DNA of 31,582 nucleotides from Thermococcus sp. (GCA_026987155.1 JALSNG010000078.1:1-31582); one strand, 5' to 3'; shown: positions 13,476-22,175, counted from the first letter of the stretch. Numbers and translations are program-made. Notes: generated by a model from the letters alone, not told the origin.

Positions 13476-14204
13476 ATGAAAAGCCCAGACGTTCTTAGAG
13501 ACGTTGTTCAAACGCTTGAGGACACAAAAAAACGCATAGACTCCCTCAAAAATCTATCCGATAAAAACAAGAAGAAAGCTCTCGTTCTCCTCGAGGAGGC
13601 TAAAACCAACTTTTTAAAAGTCGCAGAGAACGTTATAGAAGACAACGAAGAACTCGCCAATTTCTTCCTGAAAAGGGCCGTTAAGTTGAAGAACAGCACA
13701 ACGGATAAGTTCATAGAGAAGGCCGGAGAAAAGGAGTACATGAACCTCGTCTCCACGATGGCGCGCTACTCAAAGGTCGCACCCTACGATTTTTCGGGGA
13801 AGGTTAGGGAACTCCAAAAGGCTTACAGGGCGTTTCTCTTTGGAATGATACCCTACTACATTGTCTCTGGGTTCTACGGAGTGGCATACGCCCTAACTGC
13901 ACTAATACTCGTCATCCCCACCCTTCTCGCGATGCTCAGCCTCAGGAAAAGGGGGTCGATGGGGCTCCTCCTCGCCTTCGCAGTGATGCCAATTCCAATA
14001 GTTGTGAGCGCATTTTCCATAAGGTACGGAATCTATGCCTTCACTCATCCAGAAGAAATCCAGAGAATAGCGGAAGCCCTCGGCAGGAGCATTGCATTTG
14101 CCCAGGGGATGGTAGTCCTTGTGGCACTCTCCGGAATAGCCAGCATGTCACTTTTGCTCTACGCCAGCTACATGCTCTACAAGCACAGACACGCTTTCCT
14201 CTGA
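13476..14204 (+). CDS. Conserved-looking helical membrane protein of unknown function
   Basis: 242 residues. Residues 1-105 are charged, alanine/lysine/glutamate-rich and probably helical or coiled coil (LEDTKKRIDSLKNLSDKNKK and similar). From about residue 122 there are four hydrophobic helices (about 120-140, 143-158, 165-185 and 210-232), so it has a cytosolic helical head and a membrane half. No motif is recognised. ATG 13476 follows GGGAGGTG. It is convergent with the P-II gene, nine bases apart, and forms a separate transcription unit after the terminator at 13432-13456. Confidence 0.78.
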   Translation: MKSPDVLRDVVQTLEDTKKRIDSLKNLSDKNKKKALVLLEEAKTNFLKVAENVIEDNEELANFFLKRAVKLKNSTTDKFIEKAGEKEYMNLVSTMARYSKVAPYDFSGKVRELQKAYRAFLFGMIPYYIVSGFYGVAYALTALILVIPTLLAMLSLRKRGSMGLLLAFAVMPIPIVVSAFSIRYGIYAFTHPEEIQRIAEALGRSIAFAQGMVVLVALSGIASMSLLLYASYMLYKHRHAFL

Positions 14205-14213
14205 AAAAGCCCC

Positions 14214-14531
14214 TCAGTAGAGGGCCTCGTTTCCCTTCTCCCCAGTTCTTACCCTGATGGCATCCTCAACGGGGATTACAAATATCTTGCCGTCGCCGGG
14301 AACACCACTACGGGAGTTCCTAATGATTGTCTCGATCACCTTTTCCACATCCTTATCCTTCACGACTACCTCAAGCTTTATCTTTGGAAGAAGGTCGTAG
14401 GGAGGAACACCACCTTGGACACCTCTTCCCTGGACGGGGTAAGCGGTTAGTGGTACGATGCCGACCTGCTTGAGGGCGTTCTTCACGCGGTTGAAATCGT
14501 TTCCCCTAATAATTGCCTCAACCTTTTTCAT
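14214..14531 (-). CDS. P-II family signal protein with shortened T-loop
   Basis: P-II proteins are trimeric sensors of 2-oxoglutarate, ATP and ADP that control nitrogen uptake and assimilation. This one has 105 residues from ATG 14531 (behind GGTGCACC) against about 112 for standard GlnB/GlnK. The N-terminus MKKVEAIIRG, the core LLPKIKLEVVV, the B-loop GVPGDGKIFV and the C-terminal IRVRTGE are typical. Between GRG and LPK there are only ten residues (VQGGVPPYDL) instead of about 18, so the T-loop tip with the uridylylated tyrosine (Tyr51 of E. coli) is missing. No amtB or glnA is beside it. gdhA lies about 3 kb away. Its targets are unknown. Confidence 0.9.
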   Translation of the reverse strand: MKKVEAIIRGNDFNRVKNALKQVGIVPLTAYPVQGRGVQGGVPPYDLLPKIKLEVVVKDKDVEKVIETIIRNSRSGVPGDGKIFVIPVEDAIRVRTGEKGNEALY

Positions 14532-14592
14532 GGTGCACCACAAAACACTTTGGTGAAAGGTGAGAAAAGTCTTTCGAATAACAGGGGAAGAG

Positions 14593-14600
14593 GTTTAAAC
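14593..14600 (+). promoter_or_regulatory. TATA box of rqcH
   Basis: GTTTAAAC, preceded by GGAAGAG, lies about 33 bases before ATG 14630. It predicts a short leader that contains GGGGTGGGAGA. Confidence 0.5.
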
Positions 14601-14629
14601 GGAACGCTCAAACTGAAAGGGGTGGGAGA

Positions 14630-16582
14630 ATGAAGGAGGAGATGAGCAGTGTCGATATACGCTACATCGTGAGGGAACTACAGTCACTCGTTGGCTCTCG
14701 CGTTGATAAGGTTTACCACGACGGCGACGAGATAAGGATAAAGCTTCGAACAAAGGAGGGGAGAGCGGACCTGATTCTCCAAGCAGGCAGGAGGTTCCAT
14801 CTAACGAGCTACGTCAAGGAAGCCCCCAAAAGCCCCTCGAGCTTCACCATGCTCCTGAGGAAACACCTGAGCGGGGGATTCATCGATGAAATAGAGCAGC
14901 ACCAGTTCGATAGGATTGTGAAGATCAGAATAGGCGACTACACCCTCATCGGCGAGCTATTCAGGAGGGGAAACGTCATACTCGTTGACGGGGAGAACAA
15001 AATCGTTGCGGCGTTACGCTACGAGGAGTACAAGGACAGAAGAATAATGCCGAAGGCTGAATACAGGTTCCCGCCAGCAAGGGAGAACCCTCTGGAGGTA
15101 ACGAGAGAGAGGTTCATCGAGCTGATACGTGAGGAGGAAGAACTCGAACTCGTGCGTGCCCTGGCCAGGAAGCTCAACATGGGCGGCATGTACGCGGAAG
15201 AGATATCCATCCGGGCCGGTTTCGACAAGACGACGCCGGTTAAAGAGCTGAGTGACAAAGACCTAATGAAAGTCTACGAGGCGATGATGGAAACTTTCAA
15301 CGATGAGGCAAAGCCGAACATAGTCCTCAAGGACGGGAACCTGCATGATGTCGTTCCAATCGAGCTGAGAATCTACGAGGGGTTCGAGAAGCGCTATTTT
15401 ACCACCTTCAGCGAGGCCTTGGATGAATACTTCGGGAAGATAACCCTTGAGAAGGCGAGGGTCGAGCAGACGAAGAGGCTCGAAGCGAAGAAGAGGGCAC
15501 TTTTGGCCACGCTCAGGAAGCAGGAGGAGATGCTGAAGGGCTTCGAGGAGGGGGCGAAGAACAACCAGGAGATCGGGGACCTGATCTACGCGAACTATTC
15601 CCTCATCGAAAGACTTTTGGAAGAATTCAGGAAGGCCACCGAGAAGCTCGGCTGGGGGGAGTTTAGGAAGAGGATAGAGGAAGGCAGGAAAGCCGGCAAC
15701 AAAATAGCGCTCATGGTTAAAGCCATAGACCCAAAGGAGAAGGCGGTGACTATAGAGCTCGATGGAAAAAAGGTAAAGCTCTACCTCAACAGGAGCATAG
15801 GGGAAAATGCGGAGCTCTACTACGAGAAGGCTAAGAAGTTCCGCCACAAGTACGAGGGAGCGCTTAAGGCCTACGAGGACACGAAGAGGAAGCTAAGCGA
15901 GATAGAGGGGCTCATCGAGGAGGAGCTCAAGAAGGAACTGAACGTCAAGCGCATAGAGCGGAGAAGGAAAAAGTGGTTCGAGAAGTTCCGCTGGTTCGTT
16001 TCGAGCGAGGGCTTTCTCGTATTAGGGGGCAAAGATGCAAGCACCAATGAGATTCTCATAAAGAGGCACATGGACGAGAACGACCTCTACTGTCATGCAG
16101 ATGTTTACGGAGCTCCGCACGTAGTCATTAAGGACGGCCAAAAGGCGGGAGAAAAGACCATCTTTGAGGCCTGTCAGTTCGCGGTTTCAATGAGCAAGGC
16201 CTGGAGTAGGGGAGTTTACAGCGAGGACGCATACTGGGCACATCCGAGCCAGGTCACCAAGCAGACTCCCAGCGGCGAGTACCTCGGCAAGGGGGCATTC
16301 ATGGTATATGGAAAGAGGAACTGGCTCCATGGTTTGCCTCTCAAGCTCGCCGTCGGGGTAATCAACTATGAGGGCGAGGATTTCGTCGTCTGCGCGCCGG
16401 TTAACGCGATCAAAGCACACACCACCAGATACGTCGTAATAGGACCTGGGAGGATGAAAAAAGGCGAACTCGTCAAAAAGATACGCGGAATACTGGAGAA
16501 GTGGGGCTACAGAGTCAGGGAAGAGGAATTAAACGCGGCCCTTCCACCGGGAGGAGGAGAAATCATAGAGGTCGTGGATTAG
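14630..16582 (+). CDS. rqcH: RqcH/Rqc2-type NFACT protein of ribosome-associated quality control
   Basis: Binds large ribosomal subunits carrying stalled peptidyl-tRNA and, in bacteria and probably archaea, adds C-terminal alanine tails. At 650 residues it is full length. The NFACT-N domain is residues 1-180 (DIRYIVRELQSLVGSRVDKVY is the signature start). A HhH/coiled-coil middle follows, with a long helical arm at about 285-345 and 400-450. The NFACT-R (DUF814) domain is at about 445-560, with KWFEKFRWFVSSEGFLVLGG, then NEILIKRHMDENDLYCHADV. Either ATG 14630 or ATG 14642 (behind AAGGAGGAG) could start it; 14630 is chosen for its GGGGTGGGAGA. Its stop overlaps that of the convergent membrane gene by 3 bases. 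Confidence 0.95.
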   Translation: MKEEMSSVDIRYIVRELQSLVGSRVDKVYHDGDEIRIKLRTKEGRADLILQAGRRFHLTSYVKEAPKSPSSFTMLLRKHLSGGFIDEIEQHQFDRIVKIRIGDYTLIGELFRRGNVILVDGENKIVAALRYEEYKDRRIMPKAEYRFPPARENPLEVTRERFIELIREEEELELVRALARKLNMGGMYAEEISIRAGFDKTTPVKELSDKDLMKVYEAMMETFNDEAKPNIVLKDGNLHDVVPIELRIYEGFEKRYFTTFSEALDEYFGKITLEKARVEQTKRLEAKKRALLATLRKQEEMLKGFEEGAKNNQEIGDLIYANYSLIERLLEEFRKATEKLGWGEFRKRIEEGRKAGNKIALMVKAIDPKEKAVTIELDGKKVKLYLNRSIGENAELYYEKAKKFRHKYEGALKAYEDTKRKLSEIEGLIEEELKKELNVKRIERRRKKWFEKFRWFVSSEGFLVLGGKDASTNEILIKRHMDENDLYCHADVYGAPHVVIKDGQKAGEKTIFEACQFAVSMSKAWSRGVYSEDAYWAHPSQVTKQTPSGEYLGKGAFMVYGKRNWLHGLPLKLAVGVINYEGEDFVVCAPVNAIKAHTTRYVVIGPGRMKKGELVKKIRGILEKWGYRVREEELNAALPPGGGEIIEVVD

Positions 16583-16974
16583 AGATACTCGCCCCCCGCG
16601 AAGAGGAGGCCGAAGATGAAACCCGCCAAGGCCATGAGGTATCCTGCCCCGATTATTCCCCCAAAGCCGGGGCCGTAGATGTACCTGCTTACCACACTAA
16701 AAACCAGTATCCCCAAGATCCCTAAGGCGGGACCAGTCCTGCCTCCCAAAAGTCCGAAGAGAACACCAAGAAACACCATCAGAACCCCAGCGAAAAAAAC
16801 GACATAAACCACTAAGGATGAAGCACTTGAAGGATTCAACCAAGAAAAGGAGCCCTCAATTGACTTCGAGAGAATCGCCCAGAAGGTATACGCATCACCA
16901 GACGGAAGATTAAACCAGGGAAGGAAAAAGGACACTCCAACGATCAGTGAAGATATGAAAGAGACGAATCTCAT
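16579..16974 (-). CDS. Small multi-helix membrane protein, unknown function
   Basis: 131 residues from ATG 16974, which follows GGTGATGTC. The frame is open for a further 97 codons upstream, but that extension runs antisense to the next gene and is not credible. Four hydrophobic helices with a glycine-rich C-terminal half (GALFGLLGGRTG-like and GFGGIIGAGYLMALAGFIFGLL) resemble small archaeal membrane proteins without assigned roles. The extracytoplasmic loop between helices 1 and 2 is aromatic and serine-rich. It ends inside the last codon of rqcH. Confidence 0.72.
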   Translation of the reverse strand: MRFVSFISSLIVGVSFFLPWFNLPSGDAYTFWAILSKSIEGSFSWLNPSSASSLVVYVVFFAGVLMVFLGVLFGLLGGRTGPALGILGILVFSVVSRYIYGPGFGGIIGAGYLMALAGFIFGLLFAGGEYL

Positions 16975-17023
16975 GACATCACCAGGGTGTGTTTCTCCTA
17001 ACAGGTTAAAAGTTTGACGAAAG

Positions 17024-17031
17024 GCTTTTAT
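17024..17031 (+). promoter_or_regulatory. TATA box of the 17054 gene, possibly leaderless
   Basis: GCTTTTAT, preceded by ACGAAAG (BRE-like), lies so that transcription should begin near 17054, at or next to the ATG. There is no clear Shine-Dalgarno in between, so the message may be leaderless. Confidence 0.45.
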
Positions 17032-17053
17032 CCCCAAGGGCGTGGGATATGTC

Positions 17054-17500
17054 ATGGGTCTGGAAAACTTGTATTCAATCTCCCGGAGAGAGCTTGCTAA
17101 GGACCTCGTGTTTGAAATCGATGGCGAACCGATTACGGTATCAATAAAGGGCGTCCTTCTCGCCAGGATTTCTTCAAGAGAATACAACTTCTCGTTCTTT
17201 GAGATAAGCGAGAATGAGTTCGTTCTCGCGGTCCAGATGAGAGGCTTCGTTATATACCTCACCATAGAGAGCGATGAGGAAATTGAGGAGGAAATCTACC
17301 CAGAAATTGTGAGGGGCATAATCGAGAACCTCAGCCCTGGAATGGCCCTTTTGCTGACAACCGCCGAGAAGGAATACTCCGGCACCGCTGACCTACTGCT
17401 CGACGATGAAATGAGCCCAGCTCTAAAGGAATTCCTCTACAGCCTACTGGTCAGGCACAGGCGGGGGGAGAACCCCTACGAACAGACTGAAATTGCATAG
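17054..17500 (+). CDS. Hypothetical acidic protein, 148 residues
   Basis: A soluble-looking, glutamate-rich protein with alternating hydrophobic and polar residues suggesting beta strands (ITVSIKGVLLARIS, EFVLAVQMRGFVIYLTI), then a helical C-terminal half (YPEIVRGIIENLSPGMALLL, SPALKEFLYSLLVRHRRG). No signal peptide or metal motif. ATG 17054 is chosen because the TATA box at 17024 predicts initiation there; the frame extends to GTG 17042. I do not recognise the family. Confidence 0.7.
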   Translation: MGLENLYSISRRELAKDLVFEIDGEPITVSIKGVLLARISSREYNFSFFEISENEFVLAVQMRGFVIYLTIESDEEIEEEIYPEIVRGIIENLSPGMALLLTTAEKEYSGTADLLLDDEMSPALKEFLYSLLVRHRRGENPYEQTEIA

Positions 17501-17539
17501 GAAGAAACCATCGCCAGAACGAGGCTCCCCGGCGAGTTG

Positions 17540-17547
17540 CTTATAAA
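17540..17547 (+). promoter_or_regulatory. TATA box of the 17579 gene
   Basis: CTTATAAA lies about 35 bases before ATG 17579 and predicts a start near 17567, leaving GGTGGTGGGT as the leader. It rules out the upstream in-frame ATG at 17537, which would be outside the transcript. Confidence 0.6.
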
Positions 17548-17578
17548 CCCCAAGGCGAGAGTTGGGCCGGTGGTGGGT

Positions 17579-18361
17579 ATGGACAGAAGGATACTCGGTG
17601 CGGTTTCCCTCATTCTGGTGATCGTGGGAGCTTTAATAATGATGCACTCCAAAAACGAAGTGAAAGTCGTTCCAAAACCCCCCTACTGGGGACTTATAGA
17701 TCCGCCCGTGGCGAACAACCTTACCTGGACTCCAGAGAGAAGTGTGGAAATTGCCAACGAAACGCTGGCCAACGCCGCAGAGCTCTACGGCGAGTTCCAG
17801 CGGGAGTTGCTCAACCTCGGCTATTCAATGGTGATGGGAAACTGGAGCAACACCAGCTGTCAGTGGAGTGTGTGGGAGAGCGTCTCCCTGAACAGAACGT
17901 ACTACCTGGCATACTCTGAAAACCAGTTCATAGGGATAAGGGGAAGCTATCCAGAGGTTATGGATGCGGCAGGAAAACACTGGCTGTGCCAGGATCCCTC
18001 AACTGCTCGGGCCCTGGTAACCCCCTCCCCCGAAAGTGTAGCGAGGGCGATAAGCCTCCAAATAGGCGAGAAAATGATAGAGCAGAACCTGAGTGTAGAA
18101 CAGGCGAACTGGACTGGGCCACTACCTGATTGGTACCTCGGAAAGTTCTCTTTCAGGATAGACGCGGGGAATGGCGTTGAAGTCCTCGTCCTAACATACG
18201 CCCAAAGGGAACAGGCGGAATATGCCCGTTACCTGCTGGAGAAGTCGGACAGAAAGCTTGAAATTCTGCGGAACTACGGCGGAGACTACTACAGCCTGGT
18301 CGTTTTGAAGGGTAGGGAAAAGGACGTGACCCTCGTAGTCAAGGTGCTCCAGGGCAGGTAA
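17579..18361 (+). CDS. Membrane-anchored extracytoplasmic protein of unknown function
   Basis: 260 residues. A single N-terminal hydrophobic helix (about 5-24, ILGAVSLILVIVGALIMM) preceded by basic residues is a signal anchor. The rest should be outside the membrane. The ectodomain has several N-glycosylation-type sequons (NLTW, NETL, NWSN, NRTY, NLSV, NWTG), which suits an exported archaeal glycoprotein, and two cysteines (TSCQWS, HWLCQDP) that could pair. No enzyme motif is recognised. ATG 17579 is supported by GGTGGGT and the TATA position. It stands as its own transcription unit. Confidence 0.75.
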   Translation: MDRRILGAVSLILVIVGALIMMHSKNEVKVVPKPPYWGLIDPPVANNLTWTPERSVEIANETLANAAELYGEFQRELLNLGYSMVMGNWSNTSCQWSVWESVSLNRTYYLAYSENQFIGIRGSYPEVMDAAGKHWLCQDPSTARALVTPSPESVARAISLQIGEKMIEQNLSVEQANWTGPLPDWYLGKFSFRIDAGNGVEVLVLTYAQREQAEYARYLLEKSDRKLEILRNYGGDYYSLVVLKGREKDVTLVVKVLQGR

Positions 18362-18662
18362 GAGGTGTCAAGTCCCCTTTTGATTTTTATACAAAAGTAC
18401 CCCCTCCAAATCCTGGATTATTGGACACTTCTCCAAGGGAAGATCAGTAAAAGTTATTAAGTCCGGTCAGTTTTCATACCACGATGAGCCATGAGGTCAA
18501 GGAGTGATCGTTTTTGGCATTGAAGGTCCCCTAACGAGCCCGAAAGCACTTGGGTGGGATTGTTTTTGGCGTGCCCCCTGAGGTAGGACGCCCCTCATAC
18601 TCCATGCTTATTCCCTCATCTTTGGGAGTTCTTTCCAACAAGTTATATCAGGAGGTGGTAGA
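18362..18662 (+). promoter_or_regulatory. Long upstream region of trpB2 with a direct repeat
   Basis: This 300-base stretch before trpB2 holds TATA-like elements at 18385-18392 (TTTTTATA) and near 18453-18460. It also has a 16-base imperfect direct repeat: GATCGTTTTTGGCATT at 18506-18521 and GATTGTTTTTGGCGTG at 18558-18573, 52 bases apart. Short open frames cross it; one reaches the trpB2 start (stop overlapping ATG 18663) but has no recognisable product. It may be a long leader, a regulator site or a gene remnant. Confidence 0.45.
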
Positions 18663-19985
18663 ATGAAAGCCGTTCTGTCGGACGAAAAAATACCCAAGAA
18701 GTGGTACAACATACTGCCCGACCTTCCAGAGCCCCTGGCACCGCCCCTCGATCCCGAAACAAACGAACCTATGGAACCGGAGAAACTCCTGAGAATATTC
18801 GCGGAGGAGCTCGTCAAACAGGAGATTAGCACTGAGCGCTACATCGAGATACCCCCCGATGTTCGGAAAATCTACGCAAAGATTGGCCGCCCAACGCCGC
18901 TATTCCGGGCCACGAAGCTTGAGGAAGCCCTTGGAACACCAGCAAGGATTTACTTCAAGTACGAGGGGGCAACGATAACGGGGAGCCACAAGATCAACAC
19001 AGCTTTAGCCCAAGCTTATTATGCCAAAAAGCAGGGAATAGAGAGGCTCGTAACGGAAACAGGTGCCGGCCAGTGGGGAACCGCTTTGAGTCTTGCGGGG
19101 GCCTTCCTGGGATTGAAGGTTCGCGTTTACATGGCGAGGGCGAGCTATCAGCAGAAGCCCTACAGGAAGACGATAATGCGCCTCTACGGGGCAGAGGTTT
19201 ACCCCAGTCCAAGTGACAGGACTGAAATAGGAAGGAAGTTCTTAGAGGAGGATCCGAACCATCCCGGCGGCTTAGGAATAGCGATAAGCGAAGCAATAGA
19301 AGACGTCCTGCACGACGAAAAAGCGCGCTACGCCCTCGGAAGCGTCCTCAATCACGTGCTCATGCACCAGACGGTCATCGGTTTGGAAGCCATAGAACAG
19401 ATTAAAGAATTTGAGGAGCCAGACGTTATAATAGGCTGTGTGGGCGGTGGAAGCAACTTCGCCGGCTTAGCTTACCCCTTCGTAAGGGATGTCCTAAACG
19501 GAAAGGCAGACTACGAATTCATAGCCGTTGAACCAAAAGCTGCACCGAGCATGACGAGGGGAGTTTACAAATACGACTTCGGCGACTCAGGCGGATATAC
19601 TCCGAAGATGAAGATGCACACCCTCGGTCACACCTATTACGTTCCGCCGATTCACGCCGGTGGTTTGCGCTACCATGGCTTAGCCCCAACGCTCAGCGTG
19701 CTCATAAACCACGGCATTGTAAAACCCGTGGCGTATCATCAGAACGAGGTTTTCAAGGCCGCTGAACTCTTTGCAAAGACCGAGGGCATAATTCCTGCAC
19801 CGGAGAGCGCTCACGCGATAAAAGGAGCTGTAGACAGGGCTTTGGAGGCAAAGAAGAAGGGTAAGGAGGAAGTCATCCTTTTCAACCTCAGCGGACACGG
19901 TTTCCTTGACCTCAAAGGCTACGAGGACTACCTCGACGGAAAGCTCGAGGACTACGAACCGGAGCAATTTCCGGCCCTCGGTTGA
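18663..19985 (+). CDS. trpB2: Tryptophan synthase beta-type subunit, TrpB2 class
   Basis: PLP enzyme that condenses indole (or indole-3-glycerol-derived indole) with serine or phosphoserine to make tryptophan. At 440 residues it is longer than operon-type TrpB1, with the N-terminal extension typical of TrpB2 (WYNILPDLPEPLAPPLDPET). The PLP lysine is Lys110 in ITGSHKINTA. The glutamate motif is ETGAGQWGTAL, the phosphate loop GCVGGGSNFAG, and the C-terminal LSGHGFLDL. ATG 18663 has GGAGGTGG upstream. No other trp gene is nearby, so it is a stand-alone copy, common for TrpB2 and often thought to salvage indole. A T-run follows its stop. Confidence 0.95.
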   Translation: MKAVLSDEKIPKKWYNILPDLPEPLAPPLDPETNEPMEPEKLLRIFAEELVKQEISTERYIEIPPDVRKIYAKIGRPTPLFRATKLEEALGTPARIYFKYEGATITGSHKINTALAQAYYAKKQGIERLVTETGAGQWGTALSLAGAFLGLKVRVYMARASYQQKPYRKTIMRLYGAEVYPSPSDRTEIGRKFLEEDPNHPGGLGIAISEAIEDVLHDEKARYALGSVLNHVLMHQTVIGLEAIEQIKEFEEPDVIIGCVGGGSNFAGLAYPFVRDVLNGKADYEFIAVEPKAAPSMTRGVYKYDFGDSGGYTPKMKMHTLGHTYYVPPIHAGGLRYHGLAPTLSVLINHGIVKPVAYHQNEVFKAAELFAKTEGIIPAPESAHAIKGAVDRALEAKKKGKEEVILFNLSGHGFLDLKGYEDYLDGKLEDYEPEQFPALG

Positions 19986-19987
19986 CC

Positions 19988-19999
19988 TCCTTTTATTTT
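19988..19999 (+). terminator. T-rich terminator of trpB2
   Basis: CCTTTTATTTTA starts just after the trpB2 stop and overlaps the 3' end of the convergent asd gene. Short T-runs of this kind are sufficient archaeal termination signals. No hairpin is evident. Confidence 0.5.
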
Positions 20000-21000
20000 A
20001 AATATCCAAGCTTTTTGGCCAGTTCTGCATTCAAAAGGGAGCCCCCGGCAGCCCCGCGGACTAAGTTATGCCCAGTCACAACGTACTTGAAGGAGCCTTC
20101 CTTTCCTTCGAGCCTTCCCACCGTAACAGTCAGTCCCTTCCCCCTGTCCCTGTGAAGTCTTGGCTGGGGGACCTCAGTGTAGATCACCGGTTTTTCATAG
20201 CTGGGCAACTTGAGGTCCCTTAAAGGATCAAAGGACTCAAAGGCCTCACGGAGCTCCTCGATACTTCCCCCCTCGAGTTCAACAAAAATCGCCTCGGTAT
20301 GGCCATGCAACACTGGAACACGGGTAGCTATGGCGGACACCTCAAAGGCGGCGGGCTCTATTGAGTTCCCCTTGAATTCCCCGAGTATCTTCCGACTCTC
20401 GTTTTCAATCTTCCATTCCTCGCCACTGATTAGGGGAATCACGTTGTCCTGTATGGCAAGGGCCGAAAGACCGGAAAAGCCGGCCCCACTTATGGCCTGC
20501 ATCGTGGCGACGTTGATGCGTCTTATTCCGAACTCCCGGAGGGGGGCAAGGGAGACCGTCAATATGGCCGTGGAGCAGTTCGGGTTCGTTACTATGAAGC
20601 CGTCCCAGCCTCGGTTCTCTCTCTGAACCTCAACGAGCTTCAGGTGCTGCCCATTGACCTCTGGAACAAGAATTGGAACGTCTTCATCATAGCGGTGGCT
20701 CCTCGCGTTTGTAAAGACAGGCACCTCCTCGGCGAGCTTCTCCTCCACCTCCCGGGAGAGGGACGCCGGGAGGGCGTTGAAGACTAAATCTACCGCCGGG
20801 TTCTCAAGGAAGTCCCCCAAGGCCGTAACCTCAATATCCTTGAATTCCTCTGGGGAATCACCAACGAGCTCGCCGTAGGGCTTGCCGGCACTCCTCTCAG
20901 AGGCTACGAGAACCTCCAGCCTAAACCACGGGTGTCCCTCAAGGAGCCTCACGAAGGTTCTGCCCACCATCCCCGTGGCTCCGAGTACCGCCACCTTCAT
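19993..21000 (-). CDS. asd: Aspartate-semialdehyde dehydrogenase
   Basis: Reduces aspartyl phosphate to aspartate semialdehyde with NADPH, the branch precursor for threonine, methionine and lysine. 335 residues, archaeal/fungal type. It has the Rossmann motif GATGMVGRTF at 8-17, the catalytic cysteine Cys142 in TNPNCSTA, and the active-site histidine within RVPVLHGHTEAIF near 233-236. ATG 21000 overlaps the end of thrC by 4 bases (ATGA), with GAGGTGATGGG upstream. It is the last gene of the nine-gene aspartate-family cluster. Confidence 0.96.
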   Translation of the reverse strand: MKVAVLGATGMVGRTFVRLLEGHPWFRLEVLVASERSAGKPYGELVGDSPEEFKDIEVTALGDFLENPAVDLVFNALPASLSREVEEKLAEEVPVFTNARSHRYDEDVPILVPEVNGQHLKLVEVQRENRGWDGFIVTNPNCSTAILTVSLAPLREFGIRRINVATMQAISGAGFSGLSALAIQDNVIPLISGEEWKIENESRKILGEFKGNSIEPAAFEVSAIATRVPVLHGHTEAIFVELEGGSIEELREAFESFDPLRDLKLPSYEKPVIYTEVPQPRLHRDRGKGLTVTVGRLEGKEGSFKYVVTGHNLVRGAAGGSLLNAELAKKLGYLK

Positions 21001-22175
21001 CCCATCACCTCCCTGAACGCTTCCAAGGTGGGCTCTATCGGCTCTGGAAGGGTGAAACGACTCACCACAACGTTTGGATCCTTGAGTCCGTGCCCGGTGG
21101 TTATGAGGACGTAGCTCTCATCCCGATCCAGTTCCCCGTTTTCGAGAAGCTTCATTAGCCCAGCCAGGGGGGTGGCCGAGGCGGGCTCGACGAAAAGCCC
21201 CTCCCCGCTTGCGAGAAGCTCCTGGGCTCGGAGTATTTCATCGTCGCTGACGCTTTCGAAGAGGCCGCCTGATTCCTCAACGGCACGCCATGCCTTCGGC
21301 CAGTTGGCGGGGTTGCCTATCCTTATGGCAGTCGCCACCGTCTCGGGCTTCTCCACTGGTTCGAAAGGTTTTCCACTCTTCCACGCCTTAGCGAGCGGTG
21401 CGGCCCCCTCCGCCTGGATTCCTATCATCCTCGGAAGTTTGTCAGTTATACCGCTTGCATAGAGCTCCTTAAAACCCTTCCATATCGCCGATATGTTTCC
21501 CGCGTTTCCAACGGGAAGTACGATGTTATCGGGAACGAAGCCGAGTTGGTCGTATATCTCGAGGGCTATGGTCTTCTGCCCCTCAAGCCTAAAGGGGTTT
21601 ATGGAGTTCAGCATATAGACCCCGAGCTCGCGACTCGCCTCCACGACGACCCGCAGGGCATCGTCAAAGTTCCCCCTAACCGGCACCACCTTCGCCCCGT
21701 ATATTATGGCCTGTGCAAGCTTCCCGAGGGCTATTTTTCCGCTCGGGACGAGGACGTATGCACTGATTCCTGCCTTGGCCGCATAAGCTGCGAGGGAAGC
21801 CGAAGTGTTCCCCGTGGAGGCGCATATTACCTTGTCCATCCCCAATTCAAGGGCCTTTGAAACGCCAACCGTCATTCCCCTATCCTTAAAGGAACCCGTT
21901 GGATTCGCCCCCTCGTTCTTGGCGTAAAGTTCGACCCCCAAACTCTTCTCAAGGTTTTTAAGACGATAGAGCGGGGTTCCCCCCTCGTTCAGGCTGACCC
22001 TCTTTCTCACGGGCAGCCAGCTCTCGTACTTCCACAGGGTCACGTCCCTTCCATCAAAAACGTTCTCCACCCTTTCGAGATCGGTTACCACCTCAAGCAG
22101 TCCCCCGCAATCGCAGCGGTACCGGAGTTCGGTTTCATCGTATTCCCTACCACACTCAATACACTTCAAAACCAT
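20997..22175 (-). CDS. thrC: Threonine synthase
   Basis: Converts O-phosphohomoserine to threonine with PLP. 392 residues. The N-terminal zinc-ribbon-like CIECGREY...CDCGG (5-24) is typical of archaeal ThrC. The PLP lysine is Lys97 in NPTGSFKDRG. The ASTGNTSASLAAYAAKAG motif, the phosphate-binding PVGNAGNISA and the C-terminal TTGHGLKDP are all intact. ATG 22175 overlaps thrB by 10 bases and has GGGGTGCCC upstream. It is the reference against which the Arg97 homolog at 4226-5563 can be judged. Confidence 0.96.
   Translation of the reverse strand: MVLKCIECGREYDETELRYRCDCGGLLEVVTDLERVENVFDGRDVTLWKYESWLPVRKRVSLNEGGTPLYRLKNLEKSLGVELYAKNEGANPTGSFKDRGMTVGVSKALELGMDKVICASTGNTSASLAAYAAKAGISAYVLVPSGKIALGKLAQAIIYGAKVVPVRGNFDDALRVVVEASRELGVYMLNSINPFRLEGQKTIALEIYDQLGFVPDNIVLPVGNAGNISAIWKGFKELYASGITDKLPRMIGIQAEGAAPLAKAWKSGKPFEPVEKPETVATAIRIGNPANWPKAWRAVEESGGLFESVSDDEILRAQELLASGEGLFVEPASATPLAGLMKLLENGELDRDESYVLITTGHGLKDPNVVVSRFTLPEPIEPTLEAFREVMG

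Noticed and set aside
16975..17265. 97-codon upstream extension of the membrane gene at 16579-16974
   Set aside because: It is antisense to the 17054 gene and crosses its promoter. ATG 16974 has GGTGATGTC and begins a normal membrane protein.
18482..18583. C/D box small RNA (ACGATGAG and CCCTGAGG) upstream of trpB2
   Set aside because: The C-like box is a poor match and the boxes are about 95 bases apart, too far for a standard archaeal C/D RNA. No C'/D' pair was found between them.
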